From Bacteroidaceae bacterium (GTDB lineage: Bacteria > Bacteroidota > Bacteroidia > Bacteroidales > Bacteroidaceae): 64,000 nt of DNA. A model generated the notes under the pieces. It saw nothing but the letters and a program-made list of their open reading frames with translations, searched no databases and was not told the origin of the DNA. The stretch's first letter is position 1, and the number at the start of each line of letters is the position of its first letter. The stretch covers positions 1 through 64,000 of the forward strand of contig JAGBKI010000007.1 of NCBI GenBank assembly GCA_017933995.1. Reading direction: 5' to 3'. The translations under genes and the position numbers were made by a program. This document shows positions 38,410-46,320 of the stretch, in pieces.

Positions 38410-38476
38410 GGGAGTTAATGGCCAGATGTGCGCTACGCAGGAATGCGTGTGCGAGGACATCTGGCCATTAACTCCC
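38410..38476. repeat. perfect 20-bp inverted repeat
   Basis: GGGAGTTAATGGCCAGATGT (38410-38429) and its exact complement (38457-38476) flank a 27-base loop, in the gap between the lysozyme gene and the nitroreductase gene. It could act as a terminator for the lysozyme gene or be an R5-type module. Confidence 0.75.
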
Positions 38477-38514
38477 TCATCGTTTCGTTTGACTCCCCTA
38501 CCCTATTTTATTGT

Positions 38515-39357
38515 CTACATTCCCAGTTCGTGCAGGGAGAAGTCGCCGAGGATGCGGCTGCGGTCTACGTCGCCCTTAATGCCGCTGATGCGCCCCTTGT
38601 CGGAGTACTGCCACATGATGAAGTCCTTGCCGTCACAGAGCGAAGGCTGCTGGCTGCTGTTGTAGCGGGCTATCATCCACTGGTGTTCGGGAAAGCGCCC
38701 CGCCAGGTAGTTGTTGTAAAAATTCTGCCCTGTATAGAGCAGCGGCTTTTTGCCATAGTGGCGCTCAACGGCCTCTATGAAATTGCGGAGGTCGGCAATG
38801 AATTTCTCAAGACTGACCGTGCCGCGCCGCTCAATGTCAATGAGCGGCACAAGGTCTTGTTCCTCGGGTTTTACAATGCTCACCATGTGTGCAAGCTGCT
38901 GCTGCCAGCCCACGTTGGGGCGATAGAAATGATAGCTGCCCACACTGAGGCCCACGCGGCGGGCTTCGCGAATATTAGTGGCGTAGCGCTCGTCAATAAA
39001 GTTGCAACCCTCGGTCGCCTTTATGTACACGTACGAAATAGGTTCTTTAGCGACGAGATCCCAGTTGATGTGGTGCTGATAGTGGGAGATATCGATTCCC
39101 TCAACATAGGAACTGTTTATCCTGCCGCGCGTTTGCTTTTGCACGGCAGGCTCGGCGAGGGAAATAAGCTGGCTATAGGCGGTGGGGCGGTCGTGCGGCG
39201 CTTCGCGCGAGGGGACATCGGGGTTCGAGGCCACCACTGGGGCGGGCATACCGTCGTGTCCGTGCTTGCTGTTGCGCTGTGCCTGGAGCGTGGCGGGGAG
39301 GGCGGCCCAGCCAATCGCGAACAAACACAAAGCGGTGTGGCGTAGGGAAAAAGTCAT
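38515..39357 (-). CDS. GH25-family lysozyme (N,O-diacetylmuramidase)
   Basis: 280 residues from the ATG at 39357, with signal peptide MTFSLRHTALCLFAIGWAALPATLQAQ. The GH25 barrel begins GIDISHYQ and has YVYIKATEG, GSYHFYRP, the catalytic DxE in LVPLIDIER and the final FIMWQYSDKG. It cleaves the glycan backbone of peptidoglycan. Export to the periplasm is predicted, with roles in cell-wall turnover or attack on neighbours possible. Confidence 0.93.
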   Translation of the reverse strand: MTFSLRHTALCLFAIGWAALPATLQAQRNSKHGHDGMPAPVVASNPDVPSREAPHDRPTAYSQLISLAEPAVQKQTRGRINSSYVEGIDISHYQHHINWDLVAKEPISYVYIKATEGCNFIDERYATNIREARRVGLSVGSYHFYRPNVGWQQQLAHMVSIVKPEEQDLVPLIDIERRGTVSLEKFIADLRNFIEAVERHYGKKPLLYTGQNFYNNYLAGRFPEHQWMIARYNSSQQPSLCDGKDFIMWQYSDKGRISGIKGDVDRSRILGDFSLHELGM

Positions 39358-39405
39358 ACGGCTTGCTTTGGTACGGGGGACGCGAATCCCCATAAGTTTG
39401 CCCAG

Positions 39406-39437
39406 CAAAGATAGGGCTTATTGCCGACACCGGGAAA
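39406..39437 (-). promoter_or_regulatory. promoter of the GH25 lysozyme gene
   Basis: -7 TATCTTTG (39406-39413) and -33 TTTC (39434-39437, one mismatch) 20 bases apart on the minus strand, about 49 bases before the ATG. Confidence 0.6.
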
Positions 39438-39627
39438 TATGCCAACACTTTTTAACGTTTCCAGCGCGGGAACAAGCGCGCACACCGTGCTTTCAGGAGG
39501 GGGCAACAGCAGCACCGCATAACGCTATCTTGCAGAACGAAGAACCAAATACTTTGTCAATTTTTATTGTCCCCAAATTAAAGCCTCAGCACACGCATTG
39601 CAATCCACTGCAAACGGCATTGCTATC

Positions 39628-39731
39628 TTTTGCACAGCGCTGTGCAAAATTTTGCTCTACGCTGGGCAATTTTTTGCTCACGGCACAGCAATTTTTTGCT
39701 CACGGCACAGCAATTTTTTGCTCACGGCTGT
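39628..39731. repeat. palindrome plus three 22-bp tandem repeats
   Basis: TTTTGCACAGC and its exact complement make a 22-bp perfect palindrome (39628-39649). GCAATTTTTTGCTCACGG.. repeats every 22 bases at 39666, 39688 and 39710, the last unit ending in the palindrome word TGTGCA. Confidence 0.8.
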
Positions 39732-39801
39732 GCAATGCGCGCGAAGCGTCCATAACACGAACTATATGCTTTTCGACAAAAAAACTATACACCTTTCGCC
39801 C

Positions 39802-39917
39802 TTGCTCTGCGCTCGTTTTGTCGTAACTTTGGCTGCGCCGAAGTTACTCGCACTCGGCATAGCAAGTGAAAAGCAGAGCTTTTCCCCTTGCTCTGCGCTC
39901 GTTTTGTCGTAACTTTG
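39802..39917 (+). promoter_or_regulatory. two R6 promoter-hairpin modules upstream of the DUF2520 gene
   Basis: Each copy reads TTG-N19-TAACTTTG (39802-39831 and 39888-39917), embedded in an identical CTTGCTCTGCGCTCGTTTTG context. Between them lies the hairpin GAAAAGCAGAGCTTTTC. The second copy is the likely active promoter. Its -7 box ends only 4 bases before the GTG start. Confidence 0.65.
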
Positions 39918-39921
39918 TGCC

Positions 39922-40794
39922 GTGAAAGACTTTTTGCAACCCGCAATCGGAATTGTCGGCACGGGCAACGTGGCTACGCGTATGGCCGTGGCGATGGTCG
40001 GCGCGGGGCTTGACGTGGCCGCCGTGTGCTCCCGAAGCCTCGAAAAAGCCGAGGCGTTGGCCGCGCGCGTAGACCACGAAAAGGCACACCACGGCGCGAA
40101 CGGCGGCACTTGCCGGGCAACCGACCGCATAGGCGACCTCATCGGCTGCGACGCCGTGTTCCTCTGCGTGAGCGACGACGCGGTGGCGCAGACGGCCTCA
40201 CGTTTCGCCCAGGCGCACCAGGCAAGCCTACAGGAGGCGGCGGGCGGCGACGCACGCGGCCCCGTGCTGGTCCACACCGCAGGCAGCGTGCCGATGGACG
40301 CACTGCGAGGGGCGGCGAAACGCTACGGCGTGGTCTATCCCTTGCAGACGCTTTCACGCGACAGGGAAGTGGACTTCACCCGCGTGCCGCTCTTCGTGGA
40401 GGGCAGCGACACGGAGACGACGCAGTGGCTCACCACGCTGGCCCTGGTACTGGCGCGGGACGTGCAAATCCTCGACAGCGAACGCCGGCGCCAACTGCAC
40501 CTCGCGGCGGTGTTCGCCTGCAACTTCCCTAACCACCTCTTCGGCATCGCCGAGGCGTGTCTGCGGAAGGCCGGTGTAGACCGCCGCGCCTTGCAGCCGC
40601 TCATCGAGGAGACGGTGGCCAAGTTCGTCGAAAACGGAGCGGTGCGCTCGCAGACCGGCCCCGCAGCACGGGGCGACCGGCGTGTGATGGCGCGCCACGA
40701 GGAGATGCTCATCGACTTCCCCCAACGCCTGCAAATTTACAAAACTTTGTCGCAATCCATCGCCTCGCAGCGCGACGAAAACGCAAACCTATGA
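39922..40794 (+). CDS. Rossmann-fold DUF2520 protein
   Basis: 290 residues. The N-terminal NAD(P)-binding loop GIVGTGNVATRMA resembles pyrroline-5-carboxylate reductase (ProC/F420-like), and the C-terminal helical domain (LAAVFACNFPNHLFGIAE...LIEETVAKF) is DUF2520. An oxidoreductase is likely but the substrate is unknown. The start is GTG at 39922, with a TTG at 39934 the alternative. It overlaps kdsC by ATGA and sits in the common Bacteroidales cluster DUF2520-kdsC-maf. Confidence 0.85.
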   Translation: MKDFLQPAIGIVGTGNVATRMAVAMVGAGLDVAAVCSRSLEKAEALAARVDHEKAHHGANGGTCRATDRIGDLIGCDAVFLCVSDDAVAQTASRFAQAHQASLQEAAGGDARGPVLVHTAGSVPMDALRGAAKRYGVVYPLQTLSRDREVDFTRVPLFVEGSDTETTQWLTTLALVLARDVQILDSERRRQLHLAAVFACNFPNHLFGIAEACLRKAGVDRRALQPLIEETVAKFVENGAVRSQTGPAARGDRRVMARHEEMLIDFPQRLQIYKTLSQSIASQRDENANL

Positions 40795-41318
40795 CACAAC
40801 CCACCCCCGACTTCTCGCGCGTCCGCGCGCTGGCCTTCGACGTGGACGGCGTGCTGAGCGCCAACACCATACTGCTGCCCGAGGTCGACACGCAGCCCGT
40901 GCGCACGGCCAACATCAAGGACGGCTACGCCATGCAACTCTGTGTGCGGCGCGGTTTCCCCGTGGCCATCATCACCGGCGGCAAGAGCCGCGCCGTCTAC
41001 GAGCGCTACCGCAACCTGGGGCTGCGCGACGTGTTCCAGAGCGTGTCGATGAAACTGCCCGTGTACGAACGCTGGCTGGCCCAGCGCGGGCTGACGGACG
41101 CCGACGTGCTGTATATGGGCGACGACATCCCCGACTATGAGATTATGGCGCGCTGCGGCCTGCCGTGCTGCCCCGCCGACGCCGCCCCGGAGGTGAAGGC
41201 CGTGGCCCGCTACGTCAGCCCCTGCGACGGTGGCCACGGCTGTGTGCGCGACGTCATCGAGCGCGTCCTCAAAGCCCACGGCAAGTGGATGGGCGACAAG
41301 GCCGCGTTCGGGTGGTGA
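40791..41318 (+). CDS. kdsC: KDO-8-phosphate phosphatase-type HAD hydrolase
   Basis: 175 residues with the C0-class HAD pattern: nucleophile motif AFDVDGVLS, motif II IITGGKS, and MGDDIPDYEIM for Mg2+. SPCDGGHGCVRDVIE near the end is typical of the KdsC subgroup. It releases phosphate from KDO-8-P, the step before KdsB. The start overlaps the preceding stop. An alternative would be a related sugar-phosphatase. Confidence 0.85.
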   Translation: MTQPTPDFSRVRALAFDVDGVLSANTILLPEVDTQPVRTANIKDGYAMQLCVRRGFPVAIITGGKSRAVYERYRNLGLRDVFQSVSMKLPVYERWLAQRGLTDADVLYMGDDIPDYEIMARCGLPCCPADAAPEVKAVARYVSPCDGGHGCVRDVIERVLKAHGKWMGDKAAFGW

Positions 41319-41675
41319 GGGCGTGCCACATCTTTTGTAGTTAAGTAGTTGAGGAGTTAAGTAGTTAAGCCGTTTGTCGAGGCCGACGTATTTCAATAGA
41401 AAGGCTTGAGACGGACGGTAAAGGTACAAAAAAAATCGGAAATACCTGCTGAAAATCGGTAACGGCTTAATCACTTAACTGCATCCGTTTCCAGAGTTGT
41501 TGATGTTTGTTTAATTTTGATTCAAATTTTGAACAATTTCTGCGCGAAGCGCATAAACAGAGGTCGCCTACGGCGAGAAATTTAACAAAATTCAATTCAA
41601 AATTTTTCAAGCACTTCGTGGCAATCAGTAACGGCTTAACTACTTAACTACATAACTACTCTATTCTAAAAAACG
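41319..41675. repeat. R5-type inverted simple repeat, kdsC-maf gap
   Basis: GTAGTTAAGTAGTTGAGGAG words at 41336-41375 oppose AACGGCTTAACTACTTAACT words at 41630-41660. The AT-rich core also contains an inner pair around AAATTTTGAACAATTTC / GAGAAATTTAACAAAATT. No gene in these 357 bases. Confidence 0.65.
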
Positions 41676-42257
41676 ATGCTCCAAAACCTCTCCAAATACG
41701 ACCTCATCCTGGCCTCGGCCTCGCCGCGCCGACGCGAACTGCTGGGGCAGCTCGGCGTGCCTTTCCGCGTCAAGACGCTCGCGGGCATCGACGAAAGTTT
41801 CCCCGAGGGACTGACACCCGAGGCCACCGCCGCCCACATCAGCCGCGCCAAGGCGCGCGCCTACGAACCCCTGCTGGATGAGCGCACCCTCATCGTAACC
41901 GCCGACACCATCGTGTGGAGCGACGGGCGTGTGCTGGGCAAACCCGCCGACGAGGCCGATGCCCGCCGCATGTTGCGCCTGCTGGCCGCCAAGACCCACC
42001 AGGTGGTCACCGGCGTGACCGTCGCCACGCGCCGGCGCACCGAGACCATCGCCGTCAGCACCGACGTCACCTTCGCCCCGCTCACGGACGACGAGATAGC
42101 CTACTACGTCGCCACCTACCGCCCCCTCGACAAGGCCGGCGCCTACGGCATACAGGAGTGGATAGGCATGGCCGCCGTCGAAAGCATCAGCGGCAGCTAC
42201 TGGAACGTGATGGGCCTGCCCGTGCACCAACTCTACAAACTCCTGAAAACCTTCTGA
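41676..42257 (+). CDS. maf: Maf-family nucleoside triphosphate pyrophosphatase
   Basis: 193 residues with the diagnostic LASASPRRRELLGQLG and later TADTIVW and YGIQEWIG. Removes dTTP/UTP-type or modified nucleotides (housecleaning). Subgroup YhdE-like by motif. Third gene of the DUF2520-kdsC-maf set. Confidence 0.94.
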   Translation: MLQNLSKYDLILASASPRRRELLGQLGVPFRVKTLAGIDESFPEGLTPEATAAHISRAKARAYEPLLDERTLIVTADTIVWSDGRVLGKPADEADARRMLRLLAAKTHQVVTGVTVATRRRTETIAVSTDVTFAPLTDDEIAYYVATYRPLDKAGAYGIQEWIGMAAVESISGSYWNVMGLPVHQLYKLLKTF

Positions 42258-42274
42258 AACCAACACCAACCTAT

Positions 42275-42769
42275 ATGAAACGAACCATCCTTGCGCTCGT
42301 GCTGCTCTGCGCCCTCGCGGTGGCCTGCAGCGAACACACCTACGACGCCAAGTACCGCAGCGACTGCCCGCGCTTCGCCGCCCTCAGCACCTCCACCGAG
42401 ACCGTCACGGCCGGCGTCCCCGTGGTGCTGACCTGCGTGGAGCAGCGCGCGGGCAAACTGCTCGACCGCACGACGTACACCTGGACCGTGATGCCCGCCG
42501 AGGGGCTGAGCATCGAGACCAGCGTACCCGCCGAGGGCGTGTACGACGGCGTGTCGCCCACAGCCACCGTGACGTTCCCTGCGCCCGGCAACTACACCGT
42601 CACTTTCCGTGGCGACTATCGCGGCAGCGGCCAGGTGAACTACTTCGAGGAGAGCGAGACCCTCGCCGACGGCACCACCGCGCGCTACAGCGCCAACACC
42701 GGCGGCGAAGGCAGCAACCACCGCGACTACCTCCACGCCCAGCTCACGCGGCGCATCGTCGTGAAGTGA
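42275..42769 (+). CDS. small lipoprotein with PKD-like fold
   Basis: 164 residues. Lipoprotein signal MKRTILALVLLCALAVAC with the lipidated Cys18. The mature part has a beta-sandwich pattern: ETVTAGVPVVLTC, TYTWTVMPAEG, ATVTFPAPGNYTVTFRGDYRG, the typical PKD/Ig-like run. No catalytic motif. It starts 17 bases after maf and is followed closely by a T9SS cargo gene and a sulfatase, suggesting a surface module. Confidence 0.75.
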   Translation: MKRTILALVLLCALAVACSEHTYDAKYRSDCPRFAALSTSTETVTAGVPVVLTCVEQRAGKLLDRTTYTWTVMPAEGLSIETSVPAEGVYDGVSPTATVTFPAPGNYTVTFRGDYRGSGQVNYFEESETLADGTTARYSANTGGEGSNHRDYLHAQLTRRIVVK

Positions 42770-42801
42770 AAAATCGTGAACGAAACTAACCCTATACCTG
42801 T

Positions 42802-44643
42802 ATGAAGAAACTTTTACTGACCCTGTTTGCGCTCCTCGCCCTCACGGCCACGGCGCAGACACCCGAGGTGGGAAAGGTCTACACCATCCTCTCCAAGCAG
42901 TACGCAGGCATGTACATCAGCGAGGAGGCCGACGGCTCGCTCGTCGTCGCCGCCCTCGACAACGCCCGGCGCCAGTTCTGGGAGTTCGTCCCGGCGGGTG
43001 CCGCAAACACCTTCTACATTCGCAACAAGGTGAGCGGAAACTACATCCAAAGCTGCAACCTCACGCCCAGCAGCAACAGCAAGATCTCGACTGGCACGAC
43101 CGCCGTGGCCTACTACGTCGGCGTGTGCCAGAGCGGCAGCAACGCGGGCTACCTGTGGTTCAGTTCCACCGACTGCGCCAACTACAGCGACCAGAGCCAG
43201 ACGCCGCGCGGCCTCAACAAGGACGGCGCGTCGAGCAGTGTCATCACCTGGAACGCCGGCACGGGCAACAACGGCTCGCACTGGAGCATCCAGGAGACGG
43301 AGTACGCCTACGAAATCCAGCCCTTCACACCGTCGGCAGCCGTGGGGCAGCCCGGCTCGCTCTACCACCTTGTGCACGGCGGGCAGTACGCCGCAGCCGA
43401 CGGCACGCTTGCCGCTGCCTCCGAGGACGCCGCGCTGAGCTGGTACTTCGTGGGCACGGCCAACGCCGCCGGGGGCTACCAAATCGTCAATGCGGCCACC
43501 GACACGCCCGCCACGGCCACCGACGGCACCGACCGCTGGATGGTCTATGAAGACCTCACGGACGGCACCGCCTACTACTTCGCAGCCGCCACCGACGCCA
43601 CCGACCGCTTCACCGCCGGGGGCGAGAGCCTCTTCACCTTCAAGACCGCGCGCAGCGCCTTCGCACGCCATGCGCAGATATACGACCTGCCCTGCGGCGC
43701 CACCTCGAACGGCATGTACGTCTCCGCCGCCAGCATCACCGGCCCGGCGGCCAAGCACACCCTGACCTACCCCATACGCACGCAGAGCGGCGTCGTCAAG
43801 AGCAGCACGCTGCAGACCGTCGCTCCGACAACGTGGTACAAACTCAACGTCGTCGACCAGGCCGACCTGCGACAGGGGCGCGACTTCGACCTCGCACTCA
43901 CGCTGAGCAAAGCCCCCACCGGCAGCGAACTGGTGTGCGCCTACTTCGACTGGGACCGCGACGGCGTCTTTGATACCGCCGTGCCGCTCGAAGCCGAGCG
44001 CAACATCACCGCCACCGTCTCCGTACCCGCGACGGCCAAAGTGGGGCGCAGCCGTATGCGCGTGCGCGTCACCTATAACGGCCTGGCCGACGCCGAGGAC
44101 GAGGTGCAGGGACAGTGCATAGACTTCGCCCTGAACATCATTGAGGACGACGGCGGCACGGACTTCACCGTCACCGCACGCCCCAACGACCCCACGCGCG
44201 GCAGCGTCGAAGTGAGGAACGACACCGTCGTGGCCACCGCCTTCGGCAAGAGCACCTTCATCTGCTGGAAGGAGGGACGCCGCTACATCGGCGTGGCCAA
44301 GAACCTGCGCCTGACGTCCACCATCTGGAACCACGACCTCAACCTGACGGGCATCTTCTCGGCCGACGCCAGCGACCCCTATGGCGAGGACGTCCTGTCG
44401 GGCATCGACCCCGCCACCGTGGAGGACGTTACCGAGGCCGTCGAGATTAACGTCGGCAGCCGCGAAATCCGCGTCAAGACCGGCGGCACGCTCTACGGCG
44501 TGCGCCTCTACGACACCGACGGACGCCTTGTGCGCCACAGCCGCCAGAGCGTTGTCAGCACCGACGGCCTCGCGCCCGGCACCTACATCGTCAAGGCCGT
44601 CACCGCCAAGAGCGGCAAGACCGTCAAAGTACGCGTGAAGTAA
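42802..44643 (+). CDS. secreted T9SS cargo with ricin-like and GEVED-like domains
   Basis: 613 residues. Signal peptide MKKLLLTLFALLALTATAQ. Two N-terminal beta-trefoil-like stretches (VYTILSKQYAGMYISE... and SLYHLVHGGQYAAADG...) suggest carbohydrate binding. Near 350-450 comes a GEVED-like domain (AYFDWDRDGVFD ... RMRVRVTYNGLADAEDEVQGQ). The C-terminus VRLYDTDGRLVRHS...LAPGTYIVKAV is a type A T9SS sorting domain. No catalytic residues recognised. Lies 28 bases upstream of the sulfatase, so it may present or bind sulfated glycans, which is an inference. Confidence 0.75.
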   Translation: MKKLLLTLFALLALTATAQTPEVGKVYTILSKQYAGMYISEEADGSLVVAALDNARRQFWEFVPAGAANTFYIRNKVSGNYIQSCNLTPSSNSKISTGTTAVAYYVGVCQSGSNAGYLWFSSTDCANYSDQSQTPRGLNKDGASSSVITWNAGTGNNGSHWSIQETEYAYEIQPFTPSAAVGQPGSLYHLVHGGQYAAADGTLAAASEDAALSWYFVGTANAAGGYQIVNAATDTPATATDGTDRWMVYEDLTDGTAYYFAAATDATDRFTAGGESLFTFKTARSAFARHAQIYDLPCGATSNGMYVSAASITGPAAKHTLTYPIRTQSGVVKSSTLQTVAPTTWYKLNVVDQADLRQGRDFDLALTLSKAPTGSELVCAYFDWDRDGVFDTAVPLEAERNITATVSVPATAKVGRSRMRVRVTYNGLADAEDEVQGQCIDFALNIIEDDGGTDFTVTARPNDPTRGSVEVRNDTVVATAFGKSTFICWKEGRRYIGVAKNLRLTSTIWNHDLNLTGIFSADASDPYGEDVLSGIDPATVEDVTEAVEINVGSREIRVKTGGTLYGVRLYDTDGRLVRHSRQSVVSTDGLAPGTYIVKAVTAKSGKTVKVRVK

Positions 44644-44671
44644 AACCCATCTAACCCCAATACCACCCACT

Positions 44672-46180
44672 ATGAACCTTTCCCGATTGGCCTTCATCGG
44701 CGCAGGCGCCGCAGCCCTCACCGCGCAGGCGCAGACACGCCCCAACATAATCTACCTGATGTGTGACGACCTGGGCTACGCCGACATCAGCTGCTACGGC
44801 CAGCACTACATCGCCACGCCCAACCTCGACCGCCTGGCCTCGCAGGGCATGCGCTTCACGCAAGCCTACAGCGGCTCGCCTGTCAGTGCCCCCGCCCGCG
44901 CCACCTTCATGACCGGCCAGCACACCGGCCACACACACGTGCGCGGCAACAAGGAGTACTGGAGCAGCAACAACACCGTGAAGTACGGCGACAACACCGA
45001 CTACGCCCGCGTGGGCCAGGAACCCTACGACCCCGACCACGTCATCATTCCCGAAATCTTCCACGACAACGGCTACGCCACGGGTATGTTCGGCAAGTGG
45101 GCCGGCGGCTACGAGGGTTCCGTCTCCACACCCGACAAACGCGGCGTAGACGAGTACTACGGCCCGCTCTGCCAGTTCCAGGCCCACCTCTACTACCCCA
45201 ACTTCCTCAACCGCTACAGCAAGAAGCGCGGCGACACCGAGACCATCCGCGTCACGCTCGACGACAACGTGCCCTACCCGATGTACGGCAGCGGCTATGA
45301 GAAGCGCACGCAGTACAGCGCCGACCTCGTCCACCAGGCCGCCCTCGAATGGCTCGACGACCGCACCGCCGACCAGCCTTTCCTCGGCATCTTCACCTAC
45401 ACGCTGCCCCACGCCGAACTGCGCCAGCCCGAGGACTCCATCCTGCTGGCCTACCAGGGACACTTCTGCGTAGAAAAGTCGTTCGGCGGCGACCAGGCCT
45501 CGCGCTACAACCCCACCGACATCGCCCACGCGCAGTTTGCCGCCATGGTCACGCGCCTTGACGCATACGTCGGCGAGATTATGGACAAACTCGAAGAAAA
45601 GGGGCTGGCCGACAACACCGTCTTCATCTTCACCAGCGACAACGGCCCCCACACAGAGGGCGGCGCCGACCAGACTTTCTTCAACGTCGAGCAACTCCTG
45701 CAAGGCACCAAGCGCTACACCTACGAGGGCGGCATACGCATTCCCTTCATCGTGCGCTGGCCCGCCAAAATCAAGGGCGGCCAGGTCAGCGACCAGACCT
45801 TCGCCTTCTACGACCTGATGGCCACCTTCTGCGACATCGCGGGCATAGACAACTACGTCGAGCGCTACCGCAACCCCAACCTGGAGAACGACTGGTTCGA
45901 CGGCATCTCCATCTACCCCACGCTCACCGGCGAGGGCGAGCAGCAGCAGCACGAGTACCTCTATTGGGAGTTCCACGAGACCAATATGCTCGCCGTTCGC
46001 AAAGGCAACTGGAAACTCGTCGTGCAGAACGGCACGTGCAAACTCTTTGACCTGTCGCTCGACCTCCACGAGGACAACGACCTCTCCTCGCGCTACCCCG
46101 CCGTGGTCAAGGAACTCAAGGCCGCCATCCTCGCCGAGCACACCCCCAGCGACCTCTTCAACGTCACGCTGCCGCAGTGA
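44672..46180 (+). CDS. secreted sulfatase, serine-type formylglycine motif
   Basis: 502 residues with signal peptide MNLSRLAFIGAGAAALTAQAQ. The alkaline-phosphatase-superfamily sulfatase fold has metal ligands in LMCDDLGYAD, the modification motif S-A-P-A-R in SAPARATFMTGQ (serine converted to formylglycine by an anaerobic maturase), and FTSDNGPH. Removes sulfate from glycans or aryl esters. The closest annotated type is arylsulfatase / N-acetylgalactosamine-6-sulfatase, but the substrate cannot be fixed. The maturase gene is not in the window. Confidence 0.92.
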   Translation: MNLSRLAFIGAGAAALTAQAQTRPNIIYLMCDDLGYADISCYGQHYIATPNLDRLASQGMRFTQAYSGSPVSAPARATFMTGQHTGHTHVRGNKEYWSSNNTVKYGDNTDYARVGQEPYDPDHVIIPEIFHDNGYATGMFGKWAGGYEGSVSTPDKRGVDEYYGPLCQFQAHLYYPNFLNRYSKKRGDTETIRVTLDDNVPYPMYGSGYEKRTQYSADLVHQAALEWLDDRTADQPFLGIFTYTLPHAELRQPEDSILLAYQGHFCVEKSFGGDQASRYNPTDIAHAQFAAMVTRLDAYVGEIMDKLEEKGLADNTVFIFTSDNGPHTEGGADQTFFNVEQLLQGTKRYTYEGGIRIPFIVRWPAKIKGGQVSDQTFAFYDLMATFCDIAGIDNYVERYRNPNLENDWFDGISIYPTLTGEGEQQQHEYLYWEFHETNMLAVRKGNWKLVVQNGTCKLFDLSLDLHEDNDLSSRYPAVVKELKAAILAEHTPSDLFNVTLPQ

Positions 46181-46320
46181 CAAACACCATTGACCATTAA
46201 CCATTGACCATTGCCTACGTTGTGTTTGCTGCTGCATCTCAGCCGCCCGCAGGCAATGGCCAACGGTTAATGTTTATTGTTTACGTTTAATGTTTATTGC
46301 TTAACGTTTAATGTTTATTG
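46181..46320. repeat. R5-type inverted simple repeat, sulfatase-YihY gap
   Basis: ACCATTGACCATTAACCATTG words on the left and GTTTAATGTTTATTG words (three copies) on the right flank a spacer containing GTTTGCTGCTGCATC, a word also seen in the spacers near 3000 and 13255. Confidence 0.7.

Larger units (their letters stand above)
39358..39921. other. divergent gene-free region with tandem repeats and promoters
   Basis: Holds the lysozyme promoter, a 22-bp perfect palindrome (39628-39649), a threefold 22-bp tandem repeat (39666-39731) and two R6 promoter-hairpin modules (39802-39917). No gene. Confidence 0.7.
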
